Shown: one piece after another, positions 12,201-23,258 of the stretch | Numbering within the stretch: the first letter of the stretch is position 1 | Layout of the letters: each line of letters opens with the position of its first letter | DNA from: Henricia sp. BOLD:AAB3569 | Lineage: Eukaryota > Echinodermata > Asteroidea > Spinulosida > Echinasteridae | Direction: 5' to 3' | DNA length: 64,000 nt | Assembly (NCBI GenBank): GCA_037783545.1 | Contig: JBBELK010000984.1 | Location: forward strand, 310,001-374,000 | The notes under the pieces: model-generated | Seen by the model: only the letters and a program-made list of their open reading frames with translations | What the model was told of the DNA's origin: nothing | Database searches by the model: none | Translations under genes and position numbers: made by a program

Positions 12201-13017
12201 TCAGTCCATAGGTAAAACGCTTGAGGATCAAGGATTATTTAATAGCGGGGTACATTTGTGTCAAGTGTTACACGCTGTTCTCTTCTTATGCCTCCTTAAT
12301 AAAGAATTGCGCAGCTTAGATAGGGATCAAAACTCAAACTTTAAGATCAATCTAGCATCGCCTTGTTTTGCAGGAGCGTGTGCCCCAGTCTTCTTGCAAG
12401 GTCTTTTGTCAGATAGAGGCAGATACACCACACCTGTCAGAAAAAAGATCATCTGCTTGTTTGAAGAGAGATGGCAGTATCTTTGTAAGCTATACAAGAC
12501 ATTTGTACTGAGTGATCGAGCCCACTTAACTGAAGCAGTAGACACTTTGGAAGAGTGCAAAGTGCCACTTCTCCATTCCGGGGAGGAGCAAATGACAAAT
12601 CTTCAGAAACTGTATTCACTCTCGGAGTTCCTTCTTGGACCTGTCACTGTCCCGGAACACATCTTCCGCATAATTGATGTCCAGCATGCGGGTGTCAATC
12701 GGCTGACCATTTTTCATATTGTCCCGAATGTCCACGCCATATATGCAACACACAAAGCCCCTGCACATGGCCAGTATATTTGTATAGAGAGTTTGGAAAG
12801 TTCTGTGGGACGGGAAAACCAAGTGGTTATAGGGGCAATGCGACTCGAAAAAACATTCATTTCGCAATTAGTTCCGGAATATGCTGTAGCTTTGGCCTCT
12901 AGGGCCAGAACTAAACTGGAAATATTCTCTCTGGAGCTTTGGGCCCTCAGAAACTTGGATACGGATCGTCAACAAAAGATCAAGGCATACTATGCTCATG
13001 AGGATGATGATGTTTAA
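9260..13017 (+). CDS. Schlafen-like superfamily-1 helicase, 5' end missing
   Basis: Exon 9260-10043 follows a good acceptor (TCTCTTTTCCAACAG). The final exon is 11514-13017, after TTGACCCTTTCAG. Donor GTGGGT at 10044 and this acceptor join in phase, giving the peptide NVEMANYVRLTFPRN, and about 760 visible codons in all. Motifs: Walker A GYPGTGKT at 9919-9942; a Walker B-like LILDDTQNL near 11632, where DDTQ replaces the usual DEAQ; IICDESQS near 11814; TRNSEEI near 11917; and a UvrD-type last motif, ASRARTKLEIF, near 12895. The order matches the C-terminal helicase domain of Schlafen-like and DUF2075-type ATPases, which act on nucleic acid. The upstream exon would end in phase 1 and was not found; the apparent continuation to 9148 starts at GTG and is intron. 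A poly(A) signal follows at 13069. A short direct repeat (GGATGAAATGTCTGTG, twice near 11740-11778) lies in the coding region. Confidence 0.82.
9621..9684. repeat. 31-bp-arm palindrome inside the helicase exon
   Basis: Arms 9621-9651 and 9654-9684 are inverted copies with two mismatches, centred on GTCGACCTGTCGAC. It lies in open coding sequence and encodes the stretch around MTSRSVDLSTDLDVI, so both strands read similar peptides. Confidence 0.85.
10107..10322 (+). repeat. Intronic minisatellite, about 10-bp unit
   Basis: Loosely repeated TCACAAGTCC-type units fill about 215 bp starting roughly 60 bp after the helicase donor site. Variants include CCACAGGTC and TCATAAGTCC. The array explains the low-complexity peptide at the end of the read-through frame. 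Confidence 0.8.
11124..11418 (+). repeat. Inverted pair of tRNA-like heads in the helicase intron
   Basis: On the plus strand 11347-11418 folds exactly as a 72-base tRNA: acceptor GGCTTCA with TGGAGCC, D stem GCTC with GGGC, anticodon loop ACGTTAA (GTT by position), T loop TTCGAAT. It has two mismatches in the T stem, one in the anticodon stem, and C instead of T before the anticodon. On the minus strand 11131-11175 carries the first half of the same tRNA, with a better anticodon arm (TCTGC). Similarity of the inverted arms extends inward through TGGTCTCGAA. This looks like a tRNA-derived SINE or hairpin element rather than a working tRNA gene. Confidence 0.6.
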
Positions 13018-13068
13018 TAACACTGCCGTCAGTCATACAGTAATGTTTACTGGATGTGGGACAGTTGA

Positions 13069-13074
13069 AATAAA
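13069..13074 (+). terminator. Poly(A) signal AATAAA after the helicase gene
   Basis: AATAAA lies about 50 bases after the helicase stop codon, in a position suitable for 3'-end processing. Confidence 0.55.
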
Positions 13075-13295
13075 AACAGACGAGCTGCGTCTGAAACAAG
13101 TTACAGACGTAGGGTGTTTGGGGTATGTAAAGAACAGAGGTTAAAAGTTTAGAGTATATAGTCCTGGGGTTGACCACGGAACCGTGCATTGGGGTCCGCA
13201 CACAATGTTTTTGCATTTTTTTGTCATTTAAACTATGTAGATCAATATTCTGACGGGTGCTACTTTGTCACCCTTGAGCATTTTTTAAATGCAAT

Positions 13296-14140
13296 TAATA
13301 TGCAAATTAGCATATTACATTATGAAAAGTTTACGTTTTCCAGCACCAATCAGCCAAACTAGGCATCAAAACCAATGTTTCGGTTAGCCGATTCATTGAA
13401 CCCATTTTCTAAATGATAATGTTTATAATTTATGCAAAATATATGAAACGTTATTGATATTATGCAAATTAGCATCTTTCATTATAAAAAGTTATGTAAG
13501 TCTGCACCGATCAGCCAATTAACCCATAGATATTGATAGGTGTCGAAGCCAACTTATGTTTTGAGGGTTAACGGGCTCGTTGAAAACATTTTCTAACTGA
13601 TAATGATCATGATTTATCCAAGGTATGATCGGAATAATATGCAAATTAGCATATTTTATTGTAAAGTTTACGTTTTCAGTGCAACTTTGCAAAGTCTTCA
13701 ATGGAGGTGTGTAAACGAATGTTCCGAGTGTCAACGGTTCGATAAAAACATTGTCTAAACGATAATGTGTATGATTTATGCAAGATATAACCAGGTATGT
13801 TATTGATAATACGCAAATTAGCATCTTCCATTATGACAAGTTCGCATTTTCCATGTAACTCTGCACCTTGTCGGCCAAACTTATTGATACAGGTGCCTAA
13901 ACCAATGTTTTGAAGGTCAGTGGAAATATTGAAATATTCTACGTGATGATGTGTGTGTTTTATGCCAAAAAATATCAAAATTGTTATTGTTGATATGCAG
14001 ATTACCACAAGTCCGCTATATGAAAGTTCTCGGTTTGTTTTAATGTGCATCATCTTGGCCAAACCTATTTAGAGGTGTATATACCAATACATGTATATGC
14101 ATTTTGGTCAGCGGACTCATTTAAACCATTTTTCTAAATG
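13296..14140 (+). repeat. Diverged satellite, about 160-185 bp units
   Basis: Five units start near 13296, 13458, 13637, 13809 and 13993. Each begins with a variant of TATGCAAATTAGCAT, then ATTATGAAAAGTT, a CAGCCAA phrase, and TTTTCTAAATGATAATG. Early units keep the octamer ATGCAAAT. Divergence between units is high, so the array is old. Confidence 0.75.
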
Positions 14141-14152
14141 ATAATCAGTACC

Positions 14153-14250
14153 GGATCCGTGCCTCATTAAAATAAAGGAATACAATGGAATTCAGGGGGT
14201 CGGACTCCTTAAAATCCATTGTATTCCCGTATTTTAATGAGGTTGGATCC
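14153..14250. mobile_element. Hairpin element bounded by GGATCC
   Basis: Inverted arms run from GGATCCGTGCCTCATTAAAA to TTTTAATGAGGTTGGATCC, with AATACAATGGA on the left facing TCCATTGTATTCCC on the right. The same hairpin family, interrupted by a 9-bp-duplicating insertion, is seen at about 23240-24000. Confidence 0.7.
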
Positions 14251-14289
14251 GCCACTGATAATGTGCGTGATCATTATACAAAATATGAT

Positions 14290-15030
14290 CGAAATATATT
14301 AATCCCGGACGTACAGCACATACTTCAAATCTACCAAAGCAAGTTTCTATGCCCATGTTTCCCTGATTTTTCTCTCATGCGTGGTTGGTTGATTTATATC
14401 AATGCCGATTAAGCACCATACCAAACATTGCTCTTTTTCCCCTTTTTCAACACCGATGGAAAAATTGGGTTCATAGCTCAGGTATCTGCTCAGAGTCCGA
14501 GGTTTCGGTTTTAAATCCGAACGCATGATTTTTCTCCCATCCCAGGTTTGGATGTTCATTTCAGTGGTGATTAGGCAAAATAATAAATAGTTGTAATGGA
14601 CCATATACAAATTTTGAAATACATCTTTCATCGATGTTTTCGAAGTCCACCAGAAGCTGGTAGAATTTGTAATTGTACGCAAACAATTCGGTCCATGTTA
14701 TCAGAGGTTTCCCTGGTCCCGTTTGTCAAGAATTTTCCTCCATGCTGTCGTCATTATGATAACAGGGAATAGTATACCGAAAGTTGCCCATCAAAACGTG
14801 TGGTTTTGTGTCACAGTATTTCGCATTTTCTTCAAACATATTTGCGTCTTTTGCGAAATGCTGGAATGCCGCTCAGGTTCTTGAGAAACGTGAAGTGTAA
14901 TGGTTATTACTTGATATGCTTCCAGTGCGGTATTCCATGTGCACCTAAAGGACAGATTTCTGAAAACCAAATGCAAAATCGGTGCAAAACTACATCGAGA
15001 TAACTTACTATAGACAAATTATTGTATTGT
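14290..15030. other. No supported gene
   Basis: A weak tRNA-like stretch (CATAGCTCAGGTATCTGC near 14473, then a poor B box) is the only recognisable element. Confidence 0.35.
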
Positions 15031-15034
15031 AGTG

Positions 15035-16010
15035 TAGTGTACTTTCTTTGACTCTTAAACGGAAGCCAGTAACTTGTAATTATCACATAAATAACAATCT
15101 TCCTAGCAGAGTTACTATGCAGAAAGATCTTGGCATTTTGATTGATTCTCGGCTTAGTTTTATCCCTAATGTAGATCACATTGTTAAGAAGGCTAAACGT
15201 ATGTCTGGTTTAATTTGGCGCAATTTTAGATTAATCAAAAACGAGCACACACTCCGCACTTTGTACTGTACACTCATCAGACCCCATTTGGAATATTGTA
15301 GGCCCTACTGTTATTTTCTAATTCTGTCTGTACTTATCAGGAAACTAGGATCGAACGGGTTCAGCGCCGATATCTGTATTTTATGTATAAGACTCTAAAT
15401 GGTATCAACAACGGTAATACTCCTGATTATCTAGAACTTTGTGATTTGTATAAACTTTCCCCACTGTCTGTTAGGCGTACCGTCAATGACTGTTTATTTC
15501 TGTTTAAAACACTTTCACAACCATTTCAGCTTGACCGATGCCAACCCTTGCAGTCTGTATGCGCCCGTGCGACGGACAAGGCTTGCCAACGAACACATCT
15601 TACATGTCCTACGGAGTCGCGTTGAGGTCACAAAGCGTGGCTTTGTTTCCAGAATTTATTCCACCTACAACGGACTCCATGGGAGATTTGATGTGTTCGG
15701 TGTCGCAAGCCTTGGAAGTTTCCGGAACCAAATTTACCGTTGCAGCTGATACAATCTAATACAATCTAATGTGCTTTATGTTTGCCCTTTTCTTTTTGTA
15801 CATAGTGCCAGTCCTTGTATAAAATTATATATTTTTTATTTTATTTTCAGTTATTCAATTTGCTTTTTTCCTGTAATTTATTTAATTGTTATATATTGTA
15901 ACATGGTTTATTTAATATATTGATGTACATGTCATTTATTTAAATACCAACCTGTAATTGGCGACTTGATCGCTGTTGGATTTGGTTAATAAATAAATAA
16001 ATGAATTTGA
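15035..16010 (+). pseudogene. 5'-truncated non-LTR retrotransposon (CR1/Jockey group)
   Basis: The frame from about 15048 encodes the end of a reverse transcriptase and its C-terminal linker: DLGILIDSRLSF, IVKKAKRMSGLIWRNFR and LYCTLIRPHLEYCR are characteristic of CR1/Jockey-like LINEs. After about 15320 the frame shifts at least twice, and the remaining homology is spread over frames ending near 15750. The 3' region ends at about 16005 in AATAAATAAATAAATG after CCTGTAATTGGCGA. This tail is shared with a short retroposon at 50187-50525. The copy is dead. Confidence 0.8.
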
Positions 16011-16615
16011 TCAGTATTGGAACAATTTTATTGACGAAAACAAGACGTCTTAATCGAAAATTGAAACTCGGTTAAACAATAAAAGTGACCAAAAAGGGAG
16101 CTTGCCGCTAAAAGCAAAGGTTTCCTGGTTGTTGATTTAACTCTTTTAGTGGTTTTCTTTCACTTATTTGGTTTTATTTTCATGTGATTATTTTGAATGT
16201 GCAAAGTGCTAAATTGATTGCATGTAAACGAAAAGAAAAGAAAAAATAGAACGCCAAAACGCGTCAACTCGGCGTGTGCCAAATTGAGTGACGATTCGAT
16301 GGTTTGAATAAAAATGACGCACGTTTTGAAATGGATAGCTTAGCGCACAAATTCGAAATGTCTTTAAACGAAATCGAATAGCGTGAAAATCAATAAGAAC
16401 CACGGAAATAGCTACCTCATCAAAGTTACACGAACACGCACTTTAAAATTGGAATTCATTTTTGAGGAATTCGAGCGGCAAAACCTATATATCATACAAT
16501 GACCATCGATTTAGCAAATAGAAAAATTAGTCAAAGGTCATTACGTACGGTTTGTCAACAACAATTGTTTGGTATTCTCAAATGATAGGTTTTCTCGTTC
16601 AGTTTTAACAAAGTA
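16011..16615. other. No supported feature
   Basis: AT-rich sequence downstream of the LINE tail; nothing recognised. Confidence 0.35.
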
Positions 16616-16649
16616 CGTTTTGGTATGGTATGGTATGGTATGGTATGGT
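16616..16649 (+). repeat. (TATGG)n microsatellite, possible LINE tail on the minus strand
   Basis: Five to six copies of TATGG run into TTTATTTCATAC. On the minus strand this reads as ATGAAATAAACCATACC, the form of a retroposon 3' tail. No coding part of that element is recognisable to its right. Confidence 0.6.
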
Positions 16650-17582
16650 TTATTTCATACACATTCATGCAAAACACATATTTTCATTTGAAAAGACAAT
16701 TTACAGAAAAGTAAGTACACATGAAATGTATAGGATGCTAGATAAAAAGCCAAGGCTTATGCAAGACCTAGAAACCTTCGTTAATAATTATTGTAGATGT
16801 ATACTAACCATTCGCCACCCCAATCAAAACAATAGCTGATGAATAATGTGGCAACCCCATGAACCCGGCGACCACGCCGACACCTACATTACGCAGCCGA
16901 ACTGACAATAAAAACACTGTTAATACAAAGTAATGTCGATTACAAGAAAAACCTTAGGTCCCAAGTCCTTTGTTTTCAAGATTTCTGTCACAACAGGATT
17001 ATTCACAATGTCCCAAGGAACTTTTATTGTCAGTGTTCGGTGGTAATTACTTTTATAATATTTACATACAAGAAAACAAACATAAAAAGTGAAATCCTAT
17101 CATGAATTTCGAGTGTTACTTAAATGTGTAACCCCAGAATGACATTAAACATCAGTACCTATATAGTGTGACGACCTTTAGTCGTCCCTATGTGAATTGT
17201 TTCAGGGTTTATTGTACAGTGTATTGTATCACGCGCCTGTCAAAAACGAACAGTAACTTGGAGTTTTTGGAATTTGTTGTTATATTGAACAAACATTCTT
17301 CCGTCTGTGTACATTTTAAACATATTTGTCTATTTGATTACAGACGATTTGCCGTTAAATTACAGTTTTGTTCAGGAACAAGACAATTTGAATACTCTTT
17401 TGTTTAAATACAGACAGTTTACTGTTCACCAACAGTTACATCTACTGTTTTCCGCCCATGTTCCCCATCCTCTTGCAACAGTGCCCCTTTAACGCACTCC
17501 CTAACTCCTGCGTACAGTGGCCCTGTTAAAAAAGGCCCCATTTGGCGGTGGGACTAGCGACAGAAATCTTGTCGCCTCTGCT
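16650..17582. other. No supported gene
   Basis: May hold the 3' untranslated part of the minus-strand retroposon ending at 16616. Around 17170-17460 there are scattered ACAGTTTACTGTT and AACAGTT words like those near 24300. Confidence 0.35.
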
Positions 17583-17836
17583 GGACCAATCAGGACGCTT
17601 GCAGTGCATTGTAGCACGATTGCAGGCATTCAAATGTAACGCGCGCAGATTGTAAACACCGTGCATGCATGTGATACATGTACTAGGTAATGCTGGCCGT
17701 TGTCCGCGTCGGCGATTGGCTGCTATTTAAAGCATATTGGGGAATCCCTTCCATTACATTCGTCAGCATGCATCCCTGTTATTAATTTGAAAAACTGCGG
17801 AGTAAATAAGGTTCGTCTTTGAAAATTTGGTAGGAA
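17583..17836 (+). promoter_or_regulatory. Candidate promoter with CCAAT boxes and a TATA-like box
   Basis: CCAAT at 17585, an inverted CCAAT (ATTGG) at 17715, then CTATTTAAAG at about 17723. About 110 bp later an ATG lies in good context at 17836 (GGAATGGCC), opening a 17-codon frame that ends near a possible GTATAG donor. A second ATG frame of 61 codons starts at 17913. Neither was matched to a family. Confidence 0.22.
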
Positions 17837-19562
17837 TGGCCGGGACAGTCATAAGGAACGGAACCCAATACAATTTCTGGAAAGTATAGAAATTGTTTCT
17901 TTTCGGCATAACATGACCGAATTGATTAAATTACATCAAAATGACTCGGGCGTGAGTTGGCTCAAGACAACAGCCGACTCGCTCCACAGATTTGCGTGTA
18001 TTTCCTCAGGGTATTGTCACGTCGCTTTGCAGAGTAGAAATTCCCTGAGATCTCAGGATGATGTTCCCTGGTACGCGGCAGCAATTGTGCGGCGTTGATA
18101 GCGAGTACCAATGTACGCTGTCGCGCGCGGGAAATGACAACAGCAAAATTCGGTCATTAACTGCACCGTGCATTTATTTATTTTATTTATTTATTCCATT
18201 TATTTACCCAGGGTGTGCCCAAACAGTTTATAAAAACTGGTTTCCATTGGGGCCCTGCAAACACACATAGAACAAATATACTAAATTGAACAACTTCATA
18301 ATTACTAACAAACTGGAATAAGATACATTTGTACAACAACTACAACATAAAAAACACGAATGGTTACAGAAGAACAACATCACAAGTAACTATTATACAT
18401 GCATGTGACACTAAAATTTACGCTAATTACGGGAAGGGCGAAAAACCCGCAAAAACTCTTTTTAAGAGAAAACAAAATTTAAAAAATGGGAAAATTTCCC
18501 TCCGGCTCCAAAATTAAAGTTTGATTTTATGGCAACCAAGTCATACGACTCCGTAAATTAGCATTTCTCACTTGAAGTTGATCATGTGAATATTATGTGT
18601 ATGTTTGGCGAAGTGCCGATTTGAATGAGCTCAAAGAAGACATAGTTCTAAGGTGAGCACTAAGGCTGTTCCAAATTGCGGCGCCAGTTACAGCAAAACT
18701 CGAGGCGTAAGACCCCTTTCGTGCAAAGGGAATTTTCAGTGTCTTTTCGGCAGATTGACGAGTTTCTCGAGTTTGTACGTAAGGTGTAAATAGACTTGCC
18801 ATATACTGCGGGGCCAAGGAATTGATGCTTTTAAAGACGAATATACACTCTCAGAACGTTGGTTAAAAATTTTAACCAACTTGGTTAAAATGTTAACCAA
18901 CCATGTATTACCAGGTGAACATCCCAACAGTTGGTTAAAACCTTAACCAACCCAGGTTGGTTAAATTTTAATACGTGGTTGGTTAAACTTTTTAACCAAT
19001 TATTGGTTAATTTTATTTTAACCAATCTGTTGGTTAATGCCGAGTTGGGCAAATTTTAACCATGCAGTTGGTTATACCCGAATGGTTGGGCATTTTACTG
19101 AAATGCTGTTCACAGTAATTAGGCAATATTTTACCAACAATTGGTTAATTTATTATGTTAAAAGTTTATAAAAAAGATATTTGGGTATAAAGCACACTAT
19201 AAATAAAGGCAAACACCACACGATGGACTTGACAGTTTTACATTTTTATTTTTTTTATTTTGTGATATTTGATGTACATGTATGTACTTTAGCAGCAGGT
19301 GTAGGCAAATATATACTGGTATTTTCTAAATGAAAGTGTTTGGCTTCCTTCAAACATTTTCATTTTTAAATGTTTCACCATCACACTGTGTTAACAATGA
19401 GTTCGAGAATGCTTGTGTGACGTTTAGCTCAGCTGCACTATATGAAGTCAGAGAGCGTACTTTTATTTTTGTGGTTTACACAGCCAAAGAAAGGTTAAAT
19501 TCAGATTAGGAAATAACAATTTCCGAGTTGCAATTACAATTAATGGCAAGTTCGTTCTACAG

Positions 19563-20085
19563 TGTGAGTAAACAAAAACTATTATACACTTTTAAAATTA
19601 CTTTTTGTGTTTTAGTGTACAAATATTTATAATTATATGAGATGTTCTGACATGTATTTTGGATAGGTTCTCCTGTGTCATTTAAATTATTTTTCATGCA
19701 TGACCGCACATGAGGCAAATAAGGATGTCAGGTGGAACACGACTTGCGCCAACATCAGAAGAGAAAAAAAAAGAGACCACCAAATTAATTATTTTCCGAA
19801 GAACCTGTTGCAAAATCTGGGACGGATGGCAGCTCTGCACTGGTTCAAATCCTTTTCTTTTTCCTAGCCATACTGAATTGGCGCAAGTCGTGTTCCACCC
19901 GACACCCTTATTTGCCTCATGTGCGGTCATGCATGAGACATAATTTAATTAAACTGTTACCAAAAGACACAGGAGAACTTATCCAAAATACACGTTGTCA
20001 AAACATCTCAAATAAATATTGATACACTAAAACACAACAAGTAATTTTAAAAGTGTATTTTTTTTTTTTACTCAACCTGTAGTTG
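19563..20085. mobile_element. Foldback element with ~210-bp arms
   Basis: The left arm (about 19563-19765) and right arm (about 19875-20085) are reverse complements, sharing for example GGCGCAAGTCGTGTTCCACC, GACCGCACATGAGGCAAATA and ACACAGGAGAAC. The central 100 bp are unique. It is nested inside the TTAACCA element, so it is younger than that element or was carried by it. Confidence 0.8.
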
Positions 20086-20489
20086 TGTCGAAAAAGTGGC
20101 CAAAATGCAGCTTTGATCAAAAAGACGTGGTTCACGCCGAAGCCTTGCTTCGGCGTAGGCTAGTCAGATCAACTGTGATGTGCATGATGAGTGGTTATGG
20201 CCTCGGCCTCTGCTGTCATAGTTGTTGTCCAGTAACAGTTGCTGCCAAGATGCCAAATCCGATCCGATCCGATCAGCACTGTGTGGATAAACAAAATGAA
20301 ACAAGGACTAGTATTAACATAGTAAGATCCAAAGGCGGTAGGCCTATATGTGACCCATCCATTCATACTACTATTAAACTAATAGCAACTGATAATCTTT
20401 CTGATTGATACCGGCGCATTACAAATATTCATTATTATTATTAATAATGCACCTATCACTGCCCCCATCCCTCCCCCGCGCTACTCCAC

Positions 20490-20990
20490 CCTGCGATGCC
20501 CCACCCCTTAGGTGGGGATTTGGTCCGACGATTTCCGTGCCCCAGGGTGGGACTAAAGCCCGCCGCACACCATTGCATTTTGCAACTCTTGCACTAGTTT
20601 ATTGAATCGTTCTCGTTATGATTTGGGTAGTATCAAAGGTGGTGTTCAGTACCTTTGCGATTTACCGGATAATCGGACCATCGGACCACTTACCGGAAAA
20701 GTGTGCGCTGAAACAATTCAGGCCGGTCTGACCGTACGCTATAGACCGGAGCAAATCAAACTTGTTTGATTTTTCCGGATCCGGTGGCCCGGTGTCCGAT
20801 GGGCCGGTAAATCGCAAAGGTGTGCGGCGGGCTTTAAACGCATGAAAAGCAAATTTTCAGCGCACAGGGAGCAAAACGTGCATCTTTTGGCCCATGGGTG
20901 GGGAGTTTGTAACCCAAATTTTGCCCCACGGGTGGAGAATTTGTCATTCGAAAAGTGATAATCCCTACCTCTTAGGTGGGGCAGCCCGGC
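20490..20990 (+). repeat. Dispersed repeat with CCACCC...GGTGGGG phrases, copy 1
   Basis: Phrases CCTTAGGTGGGGATTTGG, CCCAGGGTGGG, GGAGCAAAACGTGCAT and TTTTGCCCCACGGGTGGAG recur in the same order, inverted, at 40428-40625. A short related piece is at 29340-29450. This copy is interrupted by a MITE at 20553-20836. Confidence 0.7.
20553..20836. mobile_element. MITE with 16-bp ends AAAGCCCGCCGCACAC
   Basis: Left AAAGCCCGCCGCACAC and right GTGTGCGGCGGGCTTT are perfect inverted repeats. A second inverted pair lies inside: CCTTTGCGATTTACCGG with CCGGTAAATCGCAAAGG. The uninterrupted relative at 40428-40625 shows that this is an insertion. Confidence 0.8.
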
Positions 20991-23258
20991 GGGCCAGTGG
21001 TGGGAAAAAGTTACACGTATACAGGCCGTGCGTAGCGAGTTGGTGTACTGTACATGTGATGTAGTTTGTGGCCCGCACTCGCTGCACACGGCGCGCTGCA
21101 TGCAACGTGAAAGTAACGTTATACTCGTGACAACCTTTAAAAAAAAAACGTAAAAAATAACACTTTGAAATCGGCTTAAATCTTCGAGAAAGGTTTCCAA
21201 AACCGACCGCTAGCAACCACTAAAATGTCCCCCCACCATTCACCGATCGGACCAGACAATTAACGAGGCAAAACTTACCTTAAATTAGTCGTTTCGGCTC
21301 GGAAACACCACTACATTTTGCAAATTTGCCGTCAACACATCCTCCATGACACGAGTCCTGTATACGTTTGTGTAGTAGTTTTACACGTACAAGGCACACA
21401 CACACACGAAACGAACGCGCGTGGGCATTTTGTCGCTCTTGCCTTTCTGCAGACAATCGAGTCACTAACCAATGGTAGCTTTCACTGGACACCACGTGAC
21501 ATGGTTGGGCGAATTTTTTAACCAACTTTCGCTTTGCGGGGGGTGTAAATTATAACCATAGTTGGTTAAAATACAGCCCTCTGATCTTATATTTTACACA
21601 ACCCGCTGTTTACCCAACCAGAAAGCAAAATATTTCCTAACCAACGCCTGGTTAAAGAAAAAATTACCCAACTCGGAGAATTTAACCAACATTGGGAGAT
21701 TTTTAACCAACTGATTTTTAACCAGTGATATTTTAACCAGCGTTCTGAGAGTGTAGCTTTCTTGTATTTAACTCTCTCTGGATAGGCAAGCCAGTCGAGC
21801 TTTTTAAACATGTCAGCTGATGGCGTTAGGAAATCGCATTTCAGTATTATTCTGGCTGCACGTTTGAGGCATTTGTTCAAGACATTGTTATGAGATGCGT
21901 AACGGTCACCCCATAATGTGCAACAATAATCTAGACTAGGCATGACTAAGCTTAACATAAGGGTGTTCATGTGCTGTTGAGTTACACAGTCGCGAATTCT
22001 TTTTAACATAGCTAATTTCGAGAAAACTGTCTTCTTTACATATTCGACATGTTGGTTCCAACTTAAGGTTTCGTCAATAATAACACCCAAGCATTTAAAC
22101 GATTTAACGTTATGCACTTGATCATTATTAATGTGTACTCTGAGCTCATGCGCGCTTATATTTTTCTTTGAGCCAATTAGCATACATTTAGTTTTACTGG
22201 CATTAATTTTGATTTTATTTTTAACGGACCACAGATGAATCATGTCTAATGACTTGTTAAGGCTAGTTTCAATTTCGACAATGCTTTCGGAACTGCAAGT
22301 TAGTGTGGAGTCATCGGCATACATATATAGCTTATCGGATACATAAAGAGGCAGGTCATATGTATATACAAGAAACAATAATGGGCCCAGAATTGATCCT
22401 TGTGGTACACCGACACTTATAGGCAAGGATTTTGATATATGTTTACTAATATTAACGGTTTGACTGCGATCACTGAGATAGGACTTAAACCAGTTTATTA
22501 CCGAAATCGACATGTTCAGCTTTTCTAATTTTTCTAAAAGAATTTTATGGTCAACGCAGTCAAATGCCTTACTGAAATCTAGGAAAAACTGTTCCGGTCA
22601 TTCTCCCGTGATCCATAGCTTGAAGACACTCGTTTGTTAAATCGTTTAGTGTACTTTCTGTCGAGTGCAACCGACAAAGATGCAATTTGCTTTTTGACAA
22701 ACTCTTCTGGGATACTAGGGAGAGAACAATGCTCGTAATCTGGTGAAGAAACAAGAGAATGGTCGTGAGAATCATCGGCCTCATTTGAACTTGTGTGATT
22801 CTCAGCGGCCATACGTACACCAATTGTTGAAAAATATTCATTGAAATTATTTGCGATGTCGGTAGGGTCATCAACATATTCTCCGTTTGAGGAGATGATT
22901 GAACTCGGGACACATTTTTGTTTATTGGGAAGGACTTCTTTAAGTTTCTTCCACAAGAGTGATGAGTTATCCTTATTTTCCTCAATTGCCGAAAATAGTA
23001 GTTGGACGTGCAATTTAATGTCTGAAAATGCCAGCTTTTGCCAGGCGTTTCATGCCGAAAGGTGTACTGGACATTCTCCAGTGAAGTGCTGATTTAACCT
23101 TGAAGTAGCTGCTCTACATGTCGTGAAAGGCAAGTCGGTATTTCTCTTACGTTTTTGGTTTTTATTTGCGTGTTATTTGTAATGTAGTGCAGTGATACAC
23201 TGCCTGCAGTGGGGGTATACAGGAGCGTGCAGCCTGCCTCATAGTACGGGAATACAAT

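Larger units (their letters stand above)
18846..21753. mobile_element. TA-flanked 2.9-kb non-autonomous element with TTAACCA-rich ends
   Basis: Terminal inverted repeats CACTCTCAGAACG are flanked by TA at 18844-18845 and 21754-21755. Removing the element and one TA restores the reading frame of the host LINE exactly, so the boundaries are secure. The first and last 200-300 bp are crowded with TTAACCA and TGGTTAA words in both orientations. The interior carries nested hairpin elements (19563-20085 and 20553-20836) and no transposase. The TA duplication fits Tc1/mariner-type insertion; the CACT start and subterminal repeats recall CACTA elements. Family undecided. Confidence 0.85.
18172..23040 (-). 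pseudogene. Non-LTR retrotransposon split by a DNA element
   Basis: Minus-strand reverse transcriptase. A palm with FSKAFDCVDH (near 22575), GVPQGSILGPLLF, and the catalytic YADD (near 22323) runs to WLAYPERVKYKKA at about 21760. The rest resumes at 18838 (SINSLAPQYMASLFTPY, GAAIWNSLSAHLR) and ends at about 18600. The 3' tail is an AATAAATAAAT run at 18172-18210. Upstream, 23013-22680 encodes the linker before the RT. A one-base frameshift lies near 22590. By comparison with the usual domain order, part of the RT fingers is missing between QIASLS and the HSTESTLNDLTNE segment. Jockey/CR1-like. Dead copy, interrupted by the element at 18846-21753. Confidence 0.85.

Noticed and set aside
20718..21216. 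Minus-strand frames of 153 and 83 codons
   Set aside because: They run across a MITE and a dispersed repeat, with composition typical of shadows in GC-richer repeat DNA.
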